Origin: Allokutzneria sp. A3M-2-11 16
GTDB lineage: Bacteria > Actinomycetota > Actinomycetes > Mycobacteriales > Pseudonocardiaceae
DNA: 64,000 nt
Reading direction: 5' to 3'
Assembly: GCF_024213555.1 (NCBI RefSeq)
Contig: NZ_JANAVO010000008.1
Coordinates: 185,392 to 249,391 of the forward strand
The notes beneath the pieces were generated by a model. The model saw nothing but the letters and a program-made list of their open reading frames with translations, was not told the origin of the DNA and searched no databases. Shown piece after piece: positions 1 to 9,813 of the stretch. Made by a program: the position numbers and the translations under genes. Position 1 is the stretch's first letter. Every line of letters begins with the position of its first letter.

Positions 1-2
1 AG

Positions 3-185
3 GCGGCCGAGCCGATCACCGCCGACACGGTGCTGCTGGACTCCGAGCCGGGCGAGGAGATCGCCGAGCGGGTGCGCGCGGGCGCGGCCTGGCAGTTCCT
101 CGTCGTGGACGCCGACGGCAGGCCGAGCGGGGTGCTGCGCCGGGAGGACCTGCGGGCCGCGCTGGCCTCCGCGCGGGGCCGCTGA
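3..185 (+). CDS. C-terminal end of a CBS-domain protein (5'-truncated by window)
   Basis: The frame that stops with TGA at 183-185 is open to the left edge of the window, so only the last 60 codons are visible. The tail reads as the second half of a CBS domain: a hydrophobic strand followed by FLVVDADGRPSGVLRREDL and a closing helix. CBS domains bind adenosine nucleotides and regulate the protein they are attached to. From memory, a site-2-type M50 metalloprotease with C-terminal CBS repeats often precedes the tRNA m1A58 methyltransferase gene in actinobacteria, so that is the likely identity, but the catalytic part lies outside the window. The 73-bp gap to the next gene carries that gene's ribosome binding site. 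Confidence 0.6.
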   Translation, partial: AAEPITADTVLLDSEPGEEIAERVRAGAAWQFLVVDADGRPSGVLRREDLRAALASARGR

Positions 186-252
186 CCGGGGAGGCCGACC
201 GGGGATGCGACGATCGTGCGCCGAACCACGCACGCACCGCCCCCGGAGGTAG

Positions 253-1089
<837 letters not shown>

Positions 1090-1096
1090 GAAAACC

Positions 1097-1135
1097 CGCG
1101 AAGGGCGCCTCCCGGCTCGGGAGGCGCCCTTCGCG
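1097..1135. terminator. Hairpin terminator between convergent genes
   Basis: Perfect 18-bp arms (1097-1114 and 1118-1135) with a 3-base loop lie just after trmI. The A-run at 1090-1094 becomes a T-run when read on the minus strand, so the hairpin could serve as an intrinsic terminator for the convergent gene ending at 1150 and as a simple stem for trmI. Confidence 0.8.
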
Positions 1136-1149
1136 GTGTCGGGCCCGGA

Positions 1150-2058
1150 TCAGCTGGTGGGCACCGGGAACGACGGGAAGCTGAACGACGGGAACGTCGG
1201 CATCGTGAACGACGGGAAGCTGAACGACGGCCGCGAGCCCGTGGTCCTCGGGGCGGAGCTGCTGCTCGGCTCCGAACTACCACCGCCCGAGGCGGACTTG
1301 AACAGGCCGCAGACCTTCCAGTCACCGTCCTCGGTGAGCAGGTCGTAGGTGAAGTCCTGCTTCTTGTCCTCGCTGCCCGCCCGCGAGGTCGTCCGCTCGA
1401 AGATGACCTTGCCGGTCTCGCCCTCGGCCTTGACCTCCTTGACCGTGAACTTCGCGGTCGAGGCCGTGGTGCTGCGCGGCGAGGTGGTGCGGGTGTTGGT
1501 CTCCTTGCGCTTCTTCTCGGCGTCGATCCGCTTCTGCAGCGCCTCCATGTCCGACGCGCAGAGCCCCTCGCGGAACTGGTCGATGGGGTACTCCGTGACG
1601 TCCTTGCCGTAGCTCTCGGACATCAGCTGCGCGGCGCGCTGCGCGACCGTGTCCGGGCTGCTGCCGGAGAAGATGAAGTATGCGCCGATGCCACCGCCGA
1701 TCAGCACCACCACCGCGACGATGATGCCGATGATCAGGCCGGTGCGCTTCTTCGGGCCGCCGGGCGGGGTGCCGTAGCCGTCGTAGCCGGGCGGCGGGCC
1801 GTAGGGACCCTGCGGTCCGCCGGGACCGGGCTGGCCCTGCGGCGGGTAGCCGTAGGGCCCGGTCTGCCCCGGCTGACCGGGTTGTCCCTGGTAGCCCGGG
1901 TAGCCGCCCGGCTGCTGGGGCTGCTGGCCGTAGGGGTCCTGGGGCTGGTTGAAGCCCCCGGTGTTGGGGGGCTGCTGACCGTAGGGCTGCTGCCCCTGGC
2001 CACCCTGGTTGTAGGGGTCGGGCTGGCCACCGTAAGGCTGCTGGGGTGGGTAGGTCAT
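1150..2058 (-). CDS. Membrane-anchored Gln/Pro-rich protein with C-terminal extracytoplasmic domain
   Basis: About 302 aa. The first ~100 residues are a low-complexity Tyr/Gln/Pro/Gly segment, probably cytoplasmic. One transmembrane helix follows (LIIGIIVAVVVLIGGG), then a ~110-aa outer domain with two Cys and the motif TYDLLTEDGDWKVCG, and finally a Ser/Pro/Phe-rich tail with a short repeated PSFSFPSF pattern. The outer domain resembles small DUF4878/lumazine-binding-like stress domains, but no specific function can be read. The next gene upstream (2174-2830) ends its domain with almost the same motif, so the two are paralogues. A GTG one codon upstream is possible, but AGGA sits six bases before the ATG at 2058. 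The region encoding the tail gives the repeated GAACGACGGGAAGCTG pattern seen in the DNA at 1168-1230. Confidence 0.75.
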   Translation of the reverse strand: MTYPPQQPYGGQPDPYNQGGQGQQPYGQQPPNTGGFNQPQDPYGQQPQQPGGYPGYQGQPGQPGQTGPYGYPPQGQPGPGGPQGPYGPPPGYDGYGTPPGGPKKRTGLIIGIIVAVVVLIGGGIGAYFIFSGSSPDTVAQRAAQLMSESYGKDVTEYPIDQFREGLCASDMEALQKRIDAEKKRKETNTRTTSPRSTTASTAKFTVKEVKAEGETGKVIFERTTSRAGSEDKKQDFTYDLLTEDGDWKVCGLFKSASGGGSSEPSSSSAPRTTGSRPSFSFPSFTMPTFPSFSFPSFPVPTS

Positions 2059-2100
2059 CACCGTTCCTGTTTCACTCGTCGATCACTGTCGGACAACAGC

Positions 2101-2185
2101 GGCCACCATCAACGGCCACCATCAACGGCCACCATCAACGGCCACCATCAACGGCCACCATCAACGGCCACCATCAACGGCCACC
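2101..2185. repeat. 13-bp tandem repeat, 6.5 copies
   Basis: The unit GGCCACCATCAAC is repeated six times without a mismatch (2101-2178) with a partial seventh copy. The array lies mostly in the space between two minus-strand genes. The stop codon of the upstream gene (2174-2176) falls inside the last full unit, so a change in copy number would leave both proteins intact. It could alter the 3' end of one message and the promoter or leader of the next. Confidence 0.95.
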
Positions 2186-2830
2186 GCCCAGGCCACCCAG
2201 GTTCCCGAGCAGGCCGAGCCCCCTGGTCACACCGCAGATCCGCCAGCCCCCGTCCTCCGTGACGAGGTCGTAGGTCTCGGTCACCGGCCGGGAGGAGCCG
2301 CTGACCCTCATTTCCACCGTCGCCGTTCCCGTGTCCCCGTTGGCGGTCACCGAGGTCACGGCGGCGCTCTCCGGGGTGAGCGGTCCGCCGCCGAGCCCGA
2401 GGCTCTTCGTCAGCTCGCCCAGTCCCTTCGTCACCTGATCCATCGCCTCCAGGGCGGTTCTGTCCTTGCCGCACAGCAGTTTCCGGTCACTGCCGTCCGC
2501 CTTGGACAGTGCGGCGGCGTAGGCCTCCGCGACCGCCCTCGGATCGTCCTTTTCGGAGCCATTGAGCACGAACACCGAGGTCACCGCCACTCCAGCGGCC
2601 AGGATGGCACCGCCGACGGCGATCCACGGCCAGGTCCGGCGGTCGCCGCCACCGGGTGCCGGTTGTCGCGCTCCGTGATCAACTCCATGCGTTCCGATCG
2701 CGGGATTCCCTTGCCGCGGCTGGTGTTGCCACCGCATGCCGACCGATCCCCGCCGCTGCTGACTGCCCAGCTCGGGCGGGGTTCCGGGCACTCGCCCGGA
2801 GTGCTCACCCTGCCAAGGCGGTGTCGACAT
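2174..2830 (-). CDS. Single-pass membrane protein with DUF4878-like outer domain
   Basis: The 218-aa protein has a ~65-aa polar N-terminal segment, a membrane helix around residues 70-90 (WIAVGGAILAAGVAVTSVFVL) and an outer domain starting with DPRAVAEAYAAALSKADG. That domain holds one Cys in LLCGKDRTALE and ends in TYDLVTEDGGWRICG. This layout and motif are shared with the neighbour at 1150-2058, which points to a local duplication followed by divergence of the N-terminal tails. The ATG start is preceded by CAGGAG at a 5-base spacing. It is transcribed divergently from arc. Its function is unknown; proteins of this shape are usually secreted or cell-envelope factors of actinobacteria. Confidence 0.72.
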   Translation of the reverse strand: MSTPPWQGEHSGRVPGTPPELGSQQRRGSVGMRWQHQPRQGNPAIGTHGVDHGARQPAPGGGDRRTWPWIAVGGAILAAGVAVTSVFVLNGSEKDDPRAVAEAYAAALSKADGSDRKLLCGKDRTALEAMDQVTKGLGELTKSLGLGGGPLTPESAAVTSVTANGDTGTATVEMRVSGSSRPVTETYDLVTEDGGWRICGVTRGLGLLGNLGGLGGGR

Positions 2831-2896
2831 CGGGTCTCCTGAAGGGCTCTGTCTGGAAAACGCCCGATCGGACGCTGTCGAACGGCTACTGGACGC

Positions 2897-2902
2897 ACGG
2901 TA
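2897..2902 (-). promoter_or_regulatory. Probable -10 box (TACCGT) for the 2174-2830 gene
   Basis: TACCGT read on the minus strand matches the TANNNT consensus of actinobacterial housekeeping promoters. It would start a ~60-base leader ending in the CAGGAG ribosome binding site. No clear -35 box is visible. Confidence 0.4.
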
Positions 2903-3021
2903 GTGGGTACCTGGTTCCCACCGTGACCGAGATGGAGCAGTTCATCCCGCCGAGCGGGCGTTTATCGGCTTCGTTACGCCCAAGTGGCCTGGCGGACATC
3001 TCCGTTGTCGGTGATCGCCGG

Positions 3022-3027
3022 TACCGT
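3022..3027 (+). promoter_or_regulatory. Probable -10 box (TACCGT) for arc
   Basis: TACCGT lies 31 bases before the arc ATG at 3059, which leaves a short leader containing GGAGGAGG. It faces the divergent -10 box of the neighbouring gene. Confidence 0.45.
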
Positions 3028-3058
3028 GGTCACACGAGTGCGGGAGGAGGGTGCCGAC

Positions 3059-4861
3059 ATGCAGCACGACCATCCCGGCAGCCGCCCTGAGCAGGGCGGC
3101 GAGCGGAAGAGTGGCGGCAGCGCGGCCGAGTTGAGCGCGCAGATTCGTTTTCTCGAGGACGAAGTGGCGCTGTTGCGCCGCAAACTGACCGAATCGCCCC
3201 GGCACGTCCGGCTGCTGGAACAGCGGCTGGCCGAGGCGTCCAACCGGGTGAGCCAGCTCACCGAGCGCAACACCAAGCTCGTGGAGACGCTCAAGGAGGC
3301 CCGGGGTCAGCTCCTCGCCCTGCGAGAGGAGGTGGACCGGCTCGCCCAGCCGCCCAGCGGCTACGGCGTGTTCCTGGCCAGGCATCCCGACAACACCGTG
3401 GACGTGTTCACCTCGGGGCGGCGCATGCGCGTCGCGGTGTCCCCCGCGGTCGAGACCGAATCGCTCCAGCAGGGGCAGTCGGTCCGGCTCAACGAGGCGC
3501 TGACCGTGGTGGAGGGCGGCGACTTCGAGCGCATCGGCGAGGTCTGCACCCTGCGCGAACTGCTCAACACCGAGTCCGACGTGCAGGGCATCACCAGGGC
3601 GCTGGTGGTCGGGCACGCCGACGAGGAGCGGGTGGTGCTGCTGGCGCACCCGTTGCTGGACGCGCCGCTCAAACCCGGTGACTCCCTGCTCGTGGACAGC
3701 AAGGCGGGCTACGCCTACGAGCGGGTGCCCAAGGCCGAGGTCGAGGACCTGGTGCTGGAGGAGGTGCCCGACGTCCGCTACGAGGACATCGGTGGCCTGT
3801 TCCGGCAGATCGAGCAGATCCGCGACGCTGTGGAGCTGCCGTTCCTGCACGCGGACCTGTTCCGCGAGTACGAGCTGCGGCCGCCGAAGGGCGTCCTGCT
3901 CTACGGCCCGCCCGGGTGCGGCAAGACGCTGATCGCCAAGGCGGTCGCCAACTCGCTGGCCAAGAAGGTCGCGGCGGCGAGGGGCGACACCAACAGCGAC
4001 CAGGCCCGGTCGTTCTTCCTCAACATCAAGGGCCCGGAGCTGCTCAACAAGTTCGTCGGCGAGACCGAGCGGCACATCCGGCTGATCTTCCAGCGGGCCA
4101 GGGAGAAGGCCTCCGAGGGCACCCCGGTGATCGTGTTCTTCGACGAGATGGACTCGATCTTCCGGACCCGCGGCAGCGGCGTCAGCTCGGACGTGGAGAC
4201 CACGATCGTGCCGCAGCTGCTCAGCGAGATCGACGGTGTCGAGGGCCTGGAGAACGTCATCGTCATCGGCGCCTCCAACCGCGAGGACATGATCGACCCG
4301 GCGATCCTGCGACCCGGCAGGCTCGACGTGAAGATCAAGATCGAGCGGCCGGACGCCGAGGCGGCGACGGACATCTTCTCGAAGTACCTGACCGACAACC
4401 TGCCCATCCACGAGGACGACCTCGCCGAGTTCCACGGGGACAAGCGCGCCTGCATCGACGCCATGGTGCAGCGCACGGTGGAGCGGATGTACGAGGAGTC
4501 CGAGGACAATCGTTTCCTGGAGGTCACCTACGCCAACGGTGACAAGGAGGTCCTGTTCTTCCGGGACTTCAACTCCGGCGCGATGATCCAGAACATCGTG
4601 GACCGGGCGAAGAAGTACGCGATCAAGTCGGTGCTGGACCTGCAGCAGTCGGGTCTGCGCGTGCAGCACCTGCTGGACGCGATCGTGGACGAGTTCGCCG
4701 AGAACGAGGACCTGCCCAACACGACCAACCCGGACGACTGGGCCAGGATCTCCGGCAAGAAGGGCGAGCGCATCGTCTACATCCGCACCCTGATCACCGG
4801 CAAGAACCAGGAGACCGGCCGGGCGATCGACAACGCGAACAACACCGGCCAGTACCTGTAG
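3059..4861 (+). CDS. arc: Proteasome-associated AAA+ ATPase ARC/Mpa
   Basis: The protein (600 aa) forms the hexameric ring that binds Pup on tagged proteins, unfolds them and threads them into the 20S proteasome. It begins with an N-terminal coiled coil (about 20-80), which is the Pup-binding region. Two OB-fold domains and one AAA+ domain follow, with Walker A GPPGCGKT at 283-290, Walker [10 protein letters not shown] with D362/E363, and an arginine-rich sensor region. It ends in GQYL; the terminal QYL is the known docking motif for the proteasome alpha ring. ATG 3059 is preferred over an upstream in-frame codon at 2984 because GGAGGAGG precedes it and the length then matches the family (about 590-610 aa). 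Dop, pup and prcBA lie 19 kb away rather than next door. Confidence 0.96.
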   Translation: MQHDHPGSRPEQGGERKSGGSAAELSAQIRFLEDEVALLRRKLTESPRHVRLLEQRLAEASNRVSQLTERNTKLVETLKEARGQLLALREEVDRLAQPPSGYGVFLARHPDNTVDVFTSGRRMRVAVSPAVETESLQQGQSVRLNEALTVVEGGDFERIGEVCTLRELLNTESDVQGITRALVVGHADEERVVLLAHPLLDAPLKPGDSLLVDSKAGYAYERVPKAEVEDLVLEEVPDVRYEDIGGLFRQIEQIRDAVELPFLHADLFREYELRPPKGVLLYGPPGCGKTLIAKAVANSLAKKVAAARGDTNSDQARSFFLNIKGPELLNKFVGETERHIRLIFQRAREKASEGTPVIVFFDEMDSIFRTRGSGVSSDVETTIVPQLLSEIDGVEGLENVIVIGASNREDMIDPAILRPGRLDVKIKIERPDAEAATDIFSKYLTDNLPIHEDDLAEFHGDKRACIDAMVQRTVERMYEESEDNRFLEVTYANGDKEVLFFRDFNSGAMIQNIVDRAKKYAIKSVLDLQQSGLRVQHLLDAIVDEFAENEDLPNTTNPDDWARISGKKGERIVYIRTLITGKNQETGRAIDNANNTGQYL

Positions 4862-4882
4862 CCGGTACCGGTCACCCGCACG

Positions 4883-4920
4883 CGAATGGCCCCCCGACCC
4901 GCCGGTCGGGGGGCCATTCG
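4883..4920. terminator. Hairpin terminator after arc
   Basis: A 17-bp perfect stem (CGAATGGCCCCCCGACC with its complement) and a 4-base loop start 22 bases after the arc stop codon. There is no T-tract, as is common for actinobacterial terminators. Confidence 0.75.
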
Positions 4921-5149
4921 CCGCTACCCGGAGGGTCGGCCGAGGGCGTCCCACTCCTGGGTTACAGTGGCGTCCCCTGAAATGCTGAGCCTGGGAGTGC
5001 CAGCGCCGCTTCGGCGAGAACTCACCGTGTCCGGATTGGACCCTTTCGCGTAGTCAGGCGATTTCACGGCGCGAATTCCCGGTCTCCGTGGTGTTCTTCT
5101 CGCGTGTCCCCAAACAGCGGCGCTCACCCAGGGGAAGGGTGATGCGGAG

Positions 5150-6376
5150 GTGGCCACCACCGGAGTGACCCGCGCGCGGCGTTCCACCGTGGCCACGTTC
5201 GCCGTTGTCGGTTTCGTCTTCGGGGTGTGGACGGTGCGGATTCCCGCGCTGGCCGACCGGCTGCTGCTCGGCGAGGGCGCGGTGGGGTTCACCGTCTTCG
5301 CGTGGGGCACCGGCGCGCTGCTGTGCATGCAGCTGTCCCGTTCCGTGCTGTCCAGAGTGGGCAGTCGCACCGTGCTGCGGCTGGCGGCGCCCGCGGTCGG
5401 GCTGGGCGTGCTCGCGGTGTCGGCGGCCGGTTCCTACCCGGTGCTGCTCGCCGCCGTCGTCGTGTTCGGCATGGCCTTCGGCCTCACCGACATCGCGATG
5501 AACGCGCAGGCGTCCACTGTGGAGCTGGCCATGGGCAGGCCGGTGATGAGCGGGATGCACGCGGGGTGGAGCGCGGGCGCGGTGTCCGGCGGGCTCACCG
5601 GGGCCGGGGCCGCCGCGCTGGGGCTGGGCTTCACGCCGACGCTGGCCCTCGCCGGTGCGCTGAGCGTGCCGATCGCCCTGGTGCTGGGCCGGGACTACCT
5701 GTGCGACCCGACCTCCTCGGAGGGCGTCGAGCCCGCGACCGGCGGCGGTGTCCGGCTGCCCGCGGCGGTCTACCTCGTCGGGGCCCTGTGCTTCGTCGCC
5801 TTCCTGATCGAGGGCTCGGTCGCCGACTGGAGCGGCCTGTACCTGCGCGATGTGCTCGGGTCCGGGGATTCCCTTGCCGCGCTTGGCTATCCGGCCTTCG
5901 AGGTGGCGATGCTGGCCGGGCGGTTGGTCGGCGACCGGGCCAGCGCCCGCTTCGGCGCGCGGAACCTGCTGGTGTGGTCCGGAATCGCCACCGCGGGGGC
6001 TTTCGTCCTGGTCGTGCTCGCCGAGGCGCCCGCGCTGGCGCTGCTGGGTTTCGCGGTGGTCGGGGCGGCGGTGTGCGTGGCGGTGCCGCTGACCTTCTCC
6101 CTCGCCGGGACCGTGGTGCCGCAACGGATCTCCGGGGTGGCCATCGCCCAGGTCGGCGCGCTCGGCTACACCGGGCTGCTGCTGGGCCCGGTCCTGATCG
6201 GGGTGGTGGCCGAGGCCAGCGACCTCAGGGTGGGGTTGACGGGGGTCGCGGTGCTGGCGCTGGCGATGTCCGCGGGTGCGTTGCTGTTGCGCGGCAGGGC
6301 TGTGAAACGGGTCTCGTTGCGGGTCGTCAGGGGACCTCGGCGGCGAATTCCGGGTCTGTCTCGGGGAAGCACCTGA
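5150..6376 (+). CDS. MFS transporter
   Basis: 408 aa, almost entirely hydrophobic, with about 12 predicted membrane helices. Typical major-facilitator signatures are present: the loop between helices 2 and 3 carries RVGSRTVLR, and a charged central loop divides two six-helix halves. The N-terminal FGVWTVRIPALADRLLLGE and the later IAMNAQASTVE resemble the YbjJ-like subgroup of drug/sugar carriers. The substrate cannot be read. The start is uncertain: GTG 5150 has GGAGG directly against it, and GTG 5165 (TRARRST...) would give a better spacing. It lies alone between the arc terminator and the ABC exporter operon. A perfect TCCACTGTGGA palindrome lies inside the gene at 5513-5523. Confidence 0.85.
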   Translation: MATTGVTRARRSTVATFAVVGFVFGVWTVRIPALADRLLLGEGAVGFTVFAWGTGALLCMQLSRSVLSRVGSRTVLRLAAPAVGLGVLAVSAAGSYPVLLAAVVVFGMAFGLTDIAMNAQASTVELAMGRPVMSGMHAGWSAGAVSGGLTGAGAAALGLGFTPTLALAGALSVPIALVLGRDYLCDPTSSEGVEPATGGGVRLPAAVYLVGALCFVAFLIEGSVADWSGLYLRDVLGSGDSLAALGYPAFEVAMLAGRLVGDRASARFGARNLLVWSGIATAGAFVLVVLAEAPALALLGFAVVGAAVCVAVPLTFSLAGTVVPQRISGVAIAQVGALGYTGLLLGPVLIGVVAEASDLRVGLTGVAVLALAMSAGALLLRGRAVKRVSLRVVRGPRRRIPGLSRGST

Positions 6377-6482
6377 GGACGGGCTCAGCTACGGTGCGGA
6401 GACTGTGCACCGGACGGGCCCCGACACTTCGGTCTGGTCCGAAGTGGACGGTCGAATGTGGCAGCAACACAAGGAGAAACCA

Positions 6483-7244
6483 GTGACTTCAGCTCCGCCG
6501 GTCGGAGGCCGGACCGAACTGCGCGTGGCGGCGCGCACCGCCGGTCTCGTCAAGGTCTATGGCAGCGGTGAGGCGGCGGTGCGCGCGCTGGACGGGGTCG
6601 ACCTCGACATCCACGCGGGCAAGTTCACCGCGATCATGGGCCCGTCGGGCTCCGGCAAGTCGACGATGATGCACTGCCTGGCCGGACTGGACGAGGCCAG
6701 CGGCGGCGGGGTGTTCCTCGGCCAGACCGACCTGACCCGGCTCTCCGACCGGGACCTGACCACGCTGCGCCGGGACCGGATCGGCTTCGTCTTCCAGTCG
6801 TTCAACCTGCTGCCGCAGCTGACCGCGCTGCAGAACATCCTGCTGCCGCTGGAACTGGCGGGCAGGCAGCCGGACCGGCAGTGGCTGGACATGCTCGTCG
6901 GCGTGCTCGGCCTCGGTGACCGGCTCGGGCACCGGCCCTCGGAGCTCTCCGGTGGCCAGCAGCAGCGCGTGGCGGTGGCCCGCGCCCTGGTCACCCGGCC
7001 CGAGGTGGTCTTCGCCGACGAGCCGACCGGCAACCTGGACTCGCGCAGCGGGCACGAGCTGCTGACCCTGCTGCGGCGCTCGGTGCACGAGTTCGGCCAG
7101 ACCGTGGTGATGGTGACCCACGACCCGGTCGCGGCGACCTTCGCCGACCGCGTGGTGCTGCTGGCCGACGGCAAGCTCGCGGGGGAGATCTTCCGCCCGA
7201 CCCAGGACAGCGTGCTGGACGCGCTGCGCCGCCTGGGAGTGTGA
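6483..7244 (+). CDS. ABC transporter ATP-binding protein (MacB/LolD type)
   Basis: The 253-aa ATPase energises the membrane protein encoded 7 bp downstream. It carries Walker A GPSGSGKS at 53-60, a Q-loop (FQSFNLLPQ), the signature LSGGQQQR, Walker B VVFADEPTGNLD and an H-loop (VTHDP). The insert NLLPQLTALQN and the pairing with an FtsX-type permease mark it as the LolD/MacB class used in lipoprotein, peptide or drug export rather than a solute importer. GTG 6483 is chosen because AAGGAG lies six bases before it; upstream in-frame codons lack such a site. A -10-like TACGGT lies at 6390-6395. Confidence 0.92.
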   Translation: MTSAPPVGGRTELRVAARTAGLVKVYGSGEAAVRALDGVDLDIHAGKFTAIMGPSGSGKSTMMHCLAGLDEASGGGVFLGQTDLTRLSDRDLTTLRRDRIGFVFQSFNLLPQLTALQNILLPLELAGRQPDRQWLDMLVGVLGLGDRLGHRPSELSGGQQQRVAVARALVTRPEVVFADEPTGNLDSRSGHELLTLLRRSVHEFGQTVVMVTHDPVAATFADRVVLLADGKLAGEIFRPTQDSVLDALRRLGV

Positions 7245-7251
7245 GGCGGCG

Positions 7252-9759
7252 GTGGCTTCCCCACTCACCTCGGCCGTTCTCGCCGAGGCGCGGCAGCGCC
7301 CGACCCGGTTGCTGCTGACCGGTCTCGCGGTCGTGGTCGCGACCCTGTTCACGGCGGGCACGTTCATGTTCGCCGACACCCTGCGCAAGGGCCTGGAACT
7401 CCAGGCGAGCGTGACGCCGCAGGCCACGGCCGTGGTGGTGACGGCATCGAGCACGCCCATCGACGACGAGCTGCTGGAGAGCCTCCGCGCCGTCCCCGGA
7501 GTCGCCGAGGCCACGCCCGTCACGGATCGTTCGATCACCATCGCCAGGGCGGGCGGCACCGCCGAGCCCGGCTACTGGGACATCCGGTCCGACATCGGCA
7601 AGGGCCAGCTGGCGCGCTACTCCGTGGTCACCGGAACGGCGCCGTCCGCCCCCGACCAGGTCGCGCTCACCCAGAACAGCGCGAAGGCCAGCGGCCTGAC
7701 GGTCGGCGCGAAGCTGTCGATCGCCGTGTACGGCAGGAAGGCCGCGCAGGACGTCACCGTGACCGCCATCGTCAAGGGCAAGCGGGACGACGGCGCCACG
7801 GTCGTCGGGACCCCGGCCGCGGTCAAGGCGATCATGGGCGCGCAGCTGACCTGGAACCAGGTCGACCTCGCGGCGGCGAGCGGTGTCTCGGAGAGCGCGC
7901 TGCTGAGCTCCGTGCGGTCCGTCGCGGGCAGCGACGTGAAGGTGCAGACCGGCACCGAGCAGCGCGCCAAGGAGGTCAAGGCCGCGCTCAGCGTGGTCGA
8001 CGTGATCTTCGCGATCCTGTCGGTGTTCACCGGGGTCGCCCTCGTCGCGGCGGCGCTCGTGGTGGCGTCGACCTTCCGGATCGTGGTGGCGCAGCGCCGC
8101 CGCCGCACCGCGCTGATGCGCTGCGTCGGCGCCACCAGGGGGCAGGTGCTGCGGTCGCTGATGTTCGAGGCCGCGCTGTCCGGGATCGCCGCGGGCGTGG
8201 TCGGAGTGCTGGCCGCGGTCGGACTCGGCTACGCGGGCCTGGCCATCGCCGGGAACTTCACCGAGGACCCGTTGCCGCCGTTGCAGGTCTCCGTTCCGGA
8301 GCTGCTGCTGTGCGTGCTGCTCGCGACCGTCGTGACCATGATCGCCGCGTTGTCCCCGGCCATCGGCGGGACCCGGGTTCCGCCGATCGCCGCGCTCGGC
8401 GCAGCCAAGGTCACCGACGCCGGTCAGGCGCGGTTCACCACGCGCCTGTTCTTCGCCGCGCTGTTCACCCTCGCCGCGGTCGGCCTGCTGATGCTGCCGC
8501 TGGGCGGCAAGGACGAGCTGCTCTCGCTCGCGGTGGTCGCGGTCTCCGGGCTGATGGCGTTCTTCGCGCTGATCGCGGCCGGTCCGGTGATCATGCCGTT
8601 GCTGGCCCGGCTGCTCGGCGGCCTGGTCCGGCTGGTCGGCGGCACTCCCGGGCGCCTCGCCGTGGGCAACGCGCTGCGGGTGCCCAAGCGCACGGCGAAC
8701 ACCACCACCGTGCTCACCCTCGGGGTGGTGCTGGTGAGCGCCGTGTTGGTCGGGATGAGCTCGATCCAGGCCAGCAGCGCCGACCGGCTGGCCTCGCAGT
8801 ACCCGGCCGCCGTCCAGGTCAGCGCGACCGGCAGCCAGGGAATCGACCCCGGCCTGGCGGAGAAGGTCCGCACGCTGCCGGAGACCGGTTCCTTCGCGCT
8901 GGTCTCCCGGGGTTCGGTGAAGCTCGGCAACGCCAACGTCTCCGTCACGGGCATGGACGTGGCCTCCTACCCGCCGGTCGCCCAGACCAACGCGGACGAG
9001 GGCGCGCTGAAGGACCTGGCGCCGGGGACCGTCGCGGTCTCCCGCGTCTTCGCGGAGAAGTTCGGGATCAAGTTCGGCCAGACGCTCCCGGTCACCCCGG
9101 ACAGCTCGGGCGGCGGGCAGCCGGTGCAGGCCAAGGTGATCGCGATCTACCGGGGCAACGCCGCACTGGGCGCGGCCGTGCTGCACCCCGACGACCTCGC
9201 CAAGGTCTCGCCGAGGAGCAAGGCGGGCGCCATGCTCGTGGACCCGGCGGGCGGCTCGGACAAGGACAAGCTCCAGTCGGCGGTGAAGTCCGCGCTCGCG
9301 GGCACCACGAGCCTGTCGGTGACCGCGCCCGGGGACGAGAAGGCCGAGATGGAGGACATGTTCAACAAGATGACGCTGATCGCGCTCGGCCTGGTCGGGA
9401 TGACCGTGCTCGTCGCGGTGGTCGGCGTCGCGGTGACCCTGTCGCTGTCGGTGGTGGAGCGGACCCAGGAGAACGGCCTGCTCCGCGCGCTCGGCCTGAC
9501 CAGGCGCGGCATGCGGGCGACGCTGGCGTGGGAGGCGGTGGTCTTCGGCGCCTGCGCGGCGGTGCTCGGGTTGCTGCTCGGCGTGCTCTACGGCTCGCTC
9601 GGCATCCGGTCGCTGGGCGAGTTCGACATCGTCAGCATCCCGTACGGCCAGCTGGCCCTGGTCGGCGGCGGCCTGCTGCTGCTGACCCTGGTCGCGGCGG
9701 TCGGACCGGCCCGGCGTTCGGCCAGGACCAGTCCGCTGCAGGCGCTGGCAGCGGACTGA
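7252..9759 (+). CDS. FtsX/MacB-like ABC transporter permease
   Basis: The 835-aa permease has a first membrane helix near residues 18-40, a large outer domain, three helices, a central pair of helices, a second outer domain and a final three-helix FtsX block. This is the duplicated FtsX arrangement of actinobacterial efflux permeases. FtsX-type permeases do not carry solute through a channel; they transmit ATPase movements to the periplasmic side to release lipoproteins, peptides or drugs. It follows its ATPase after 7 bases, so the two form one operon. The start is the GTG at 7252. A perfect hairpin ends the operon. Confidence 0.9.
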   Translation: MASPLTSAVLAEARQRPTRLLLTGLAVVVATLFTAGTFMFADTLRKGLELQASVTPQATAVVVTASSTPIDDELLESLRAVPGVAEATPVTDRSITIARAGGTAEPGYWDIRSDIGKGQLARYSVVTGTAPSAPDQVALTQNSAKASGLTVGAKLSIAVYGRKAAQDVTVTAIVKGKRDDGATVVGTPAAVKAIMGAQLTWNQVDLAAASGVSESALLSSVRSVAGSDVKVQTGTEQRAKEVKAALSVVDVIFAILSVFTGVALVAAALVVASTFRIVVAQRRRRTALMRCVGATRGQVLRSLMFEAALSGIAAGVVGVLAAVGLGYAGLAIAGNFTEDPLPPLQVSVPELLLCVLLATVVTMIAALSPAIGGTRVPPIAALGAAKVTDAGQARFTTRLFFAALFTLAAVGLLMLPLGGKDELLSLAVVAVSGLMAFFALIAAGPVIMPLLARLLGGLVRLVGGTPGRLAVGNALRVPKRTANTTTVLTLGVVLVSAVLVGMSSIQASSADRLASQYPAAVQVSATGSQGIDPGLAEKVRTLPETGSFALVSRGSVKLGNANVSVTGMDVASYPPVAQTNADEGALKDLAPGTVAVSRVFAEKFGIKFGQTLPVTPDSSGGGQPVQAKVIAIYRGNAALGAAVLHPDDLAKVSPRSKAGAMLVDPAGGSDKDKLQSAVKSALAGTTSLSVTAPGDEKAEMEDMFNKMTLIALGLVGMTVLVAVVGVAVTLSLSVVERTQENGLLRALGLTRRGMRATLAWEAVVFGACAAVLGLLLGVLYGSLGIRSLGEFDIVSIPYGQLALVGGGLLLLTLVAAVGPARRSARTSPLQALAAD

Positions 9760-9767
9760 CCGATGCG

Positions 9768-9806
9768 AAGACGCCCACCGTCCACTGTGGATGGTGGGCG
9801 TCTTTT
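9768..9806. terminator. Bidirectional intrinsic terminator containing TCCACTGTGGA
   Basis: AAGACGCCCACC (9768-9779) pairs perfectly with GGTGGGCGTCTT (9793-9804), followed by TT. The loop region is itself the 11-bp palindrome TCCACTGTGGA (9781-9791), which adds further pairing. The hairpin lies between the convergent permease and XRE genes. Confidence 0.85.
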
Positions 9807-9813
9807 CTTCGTG

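Noticed and set aside
1168..1230. Repeated GAACGACGGGAAGCTG at 1.2 kb as a DNA repeat
   Set aside because: It is explained by the repetitive PSFSFPSF tail of the protein encoded on the minus strand.
2942..4954. 670-codon minus-strand frame opposite arc
   Set aside because: It is a shadow of the highly conserved arc gene, caused by the GC-rich third codon position.
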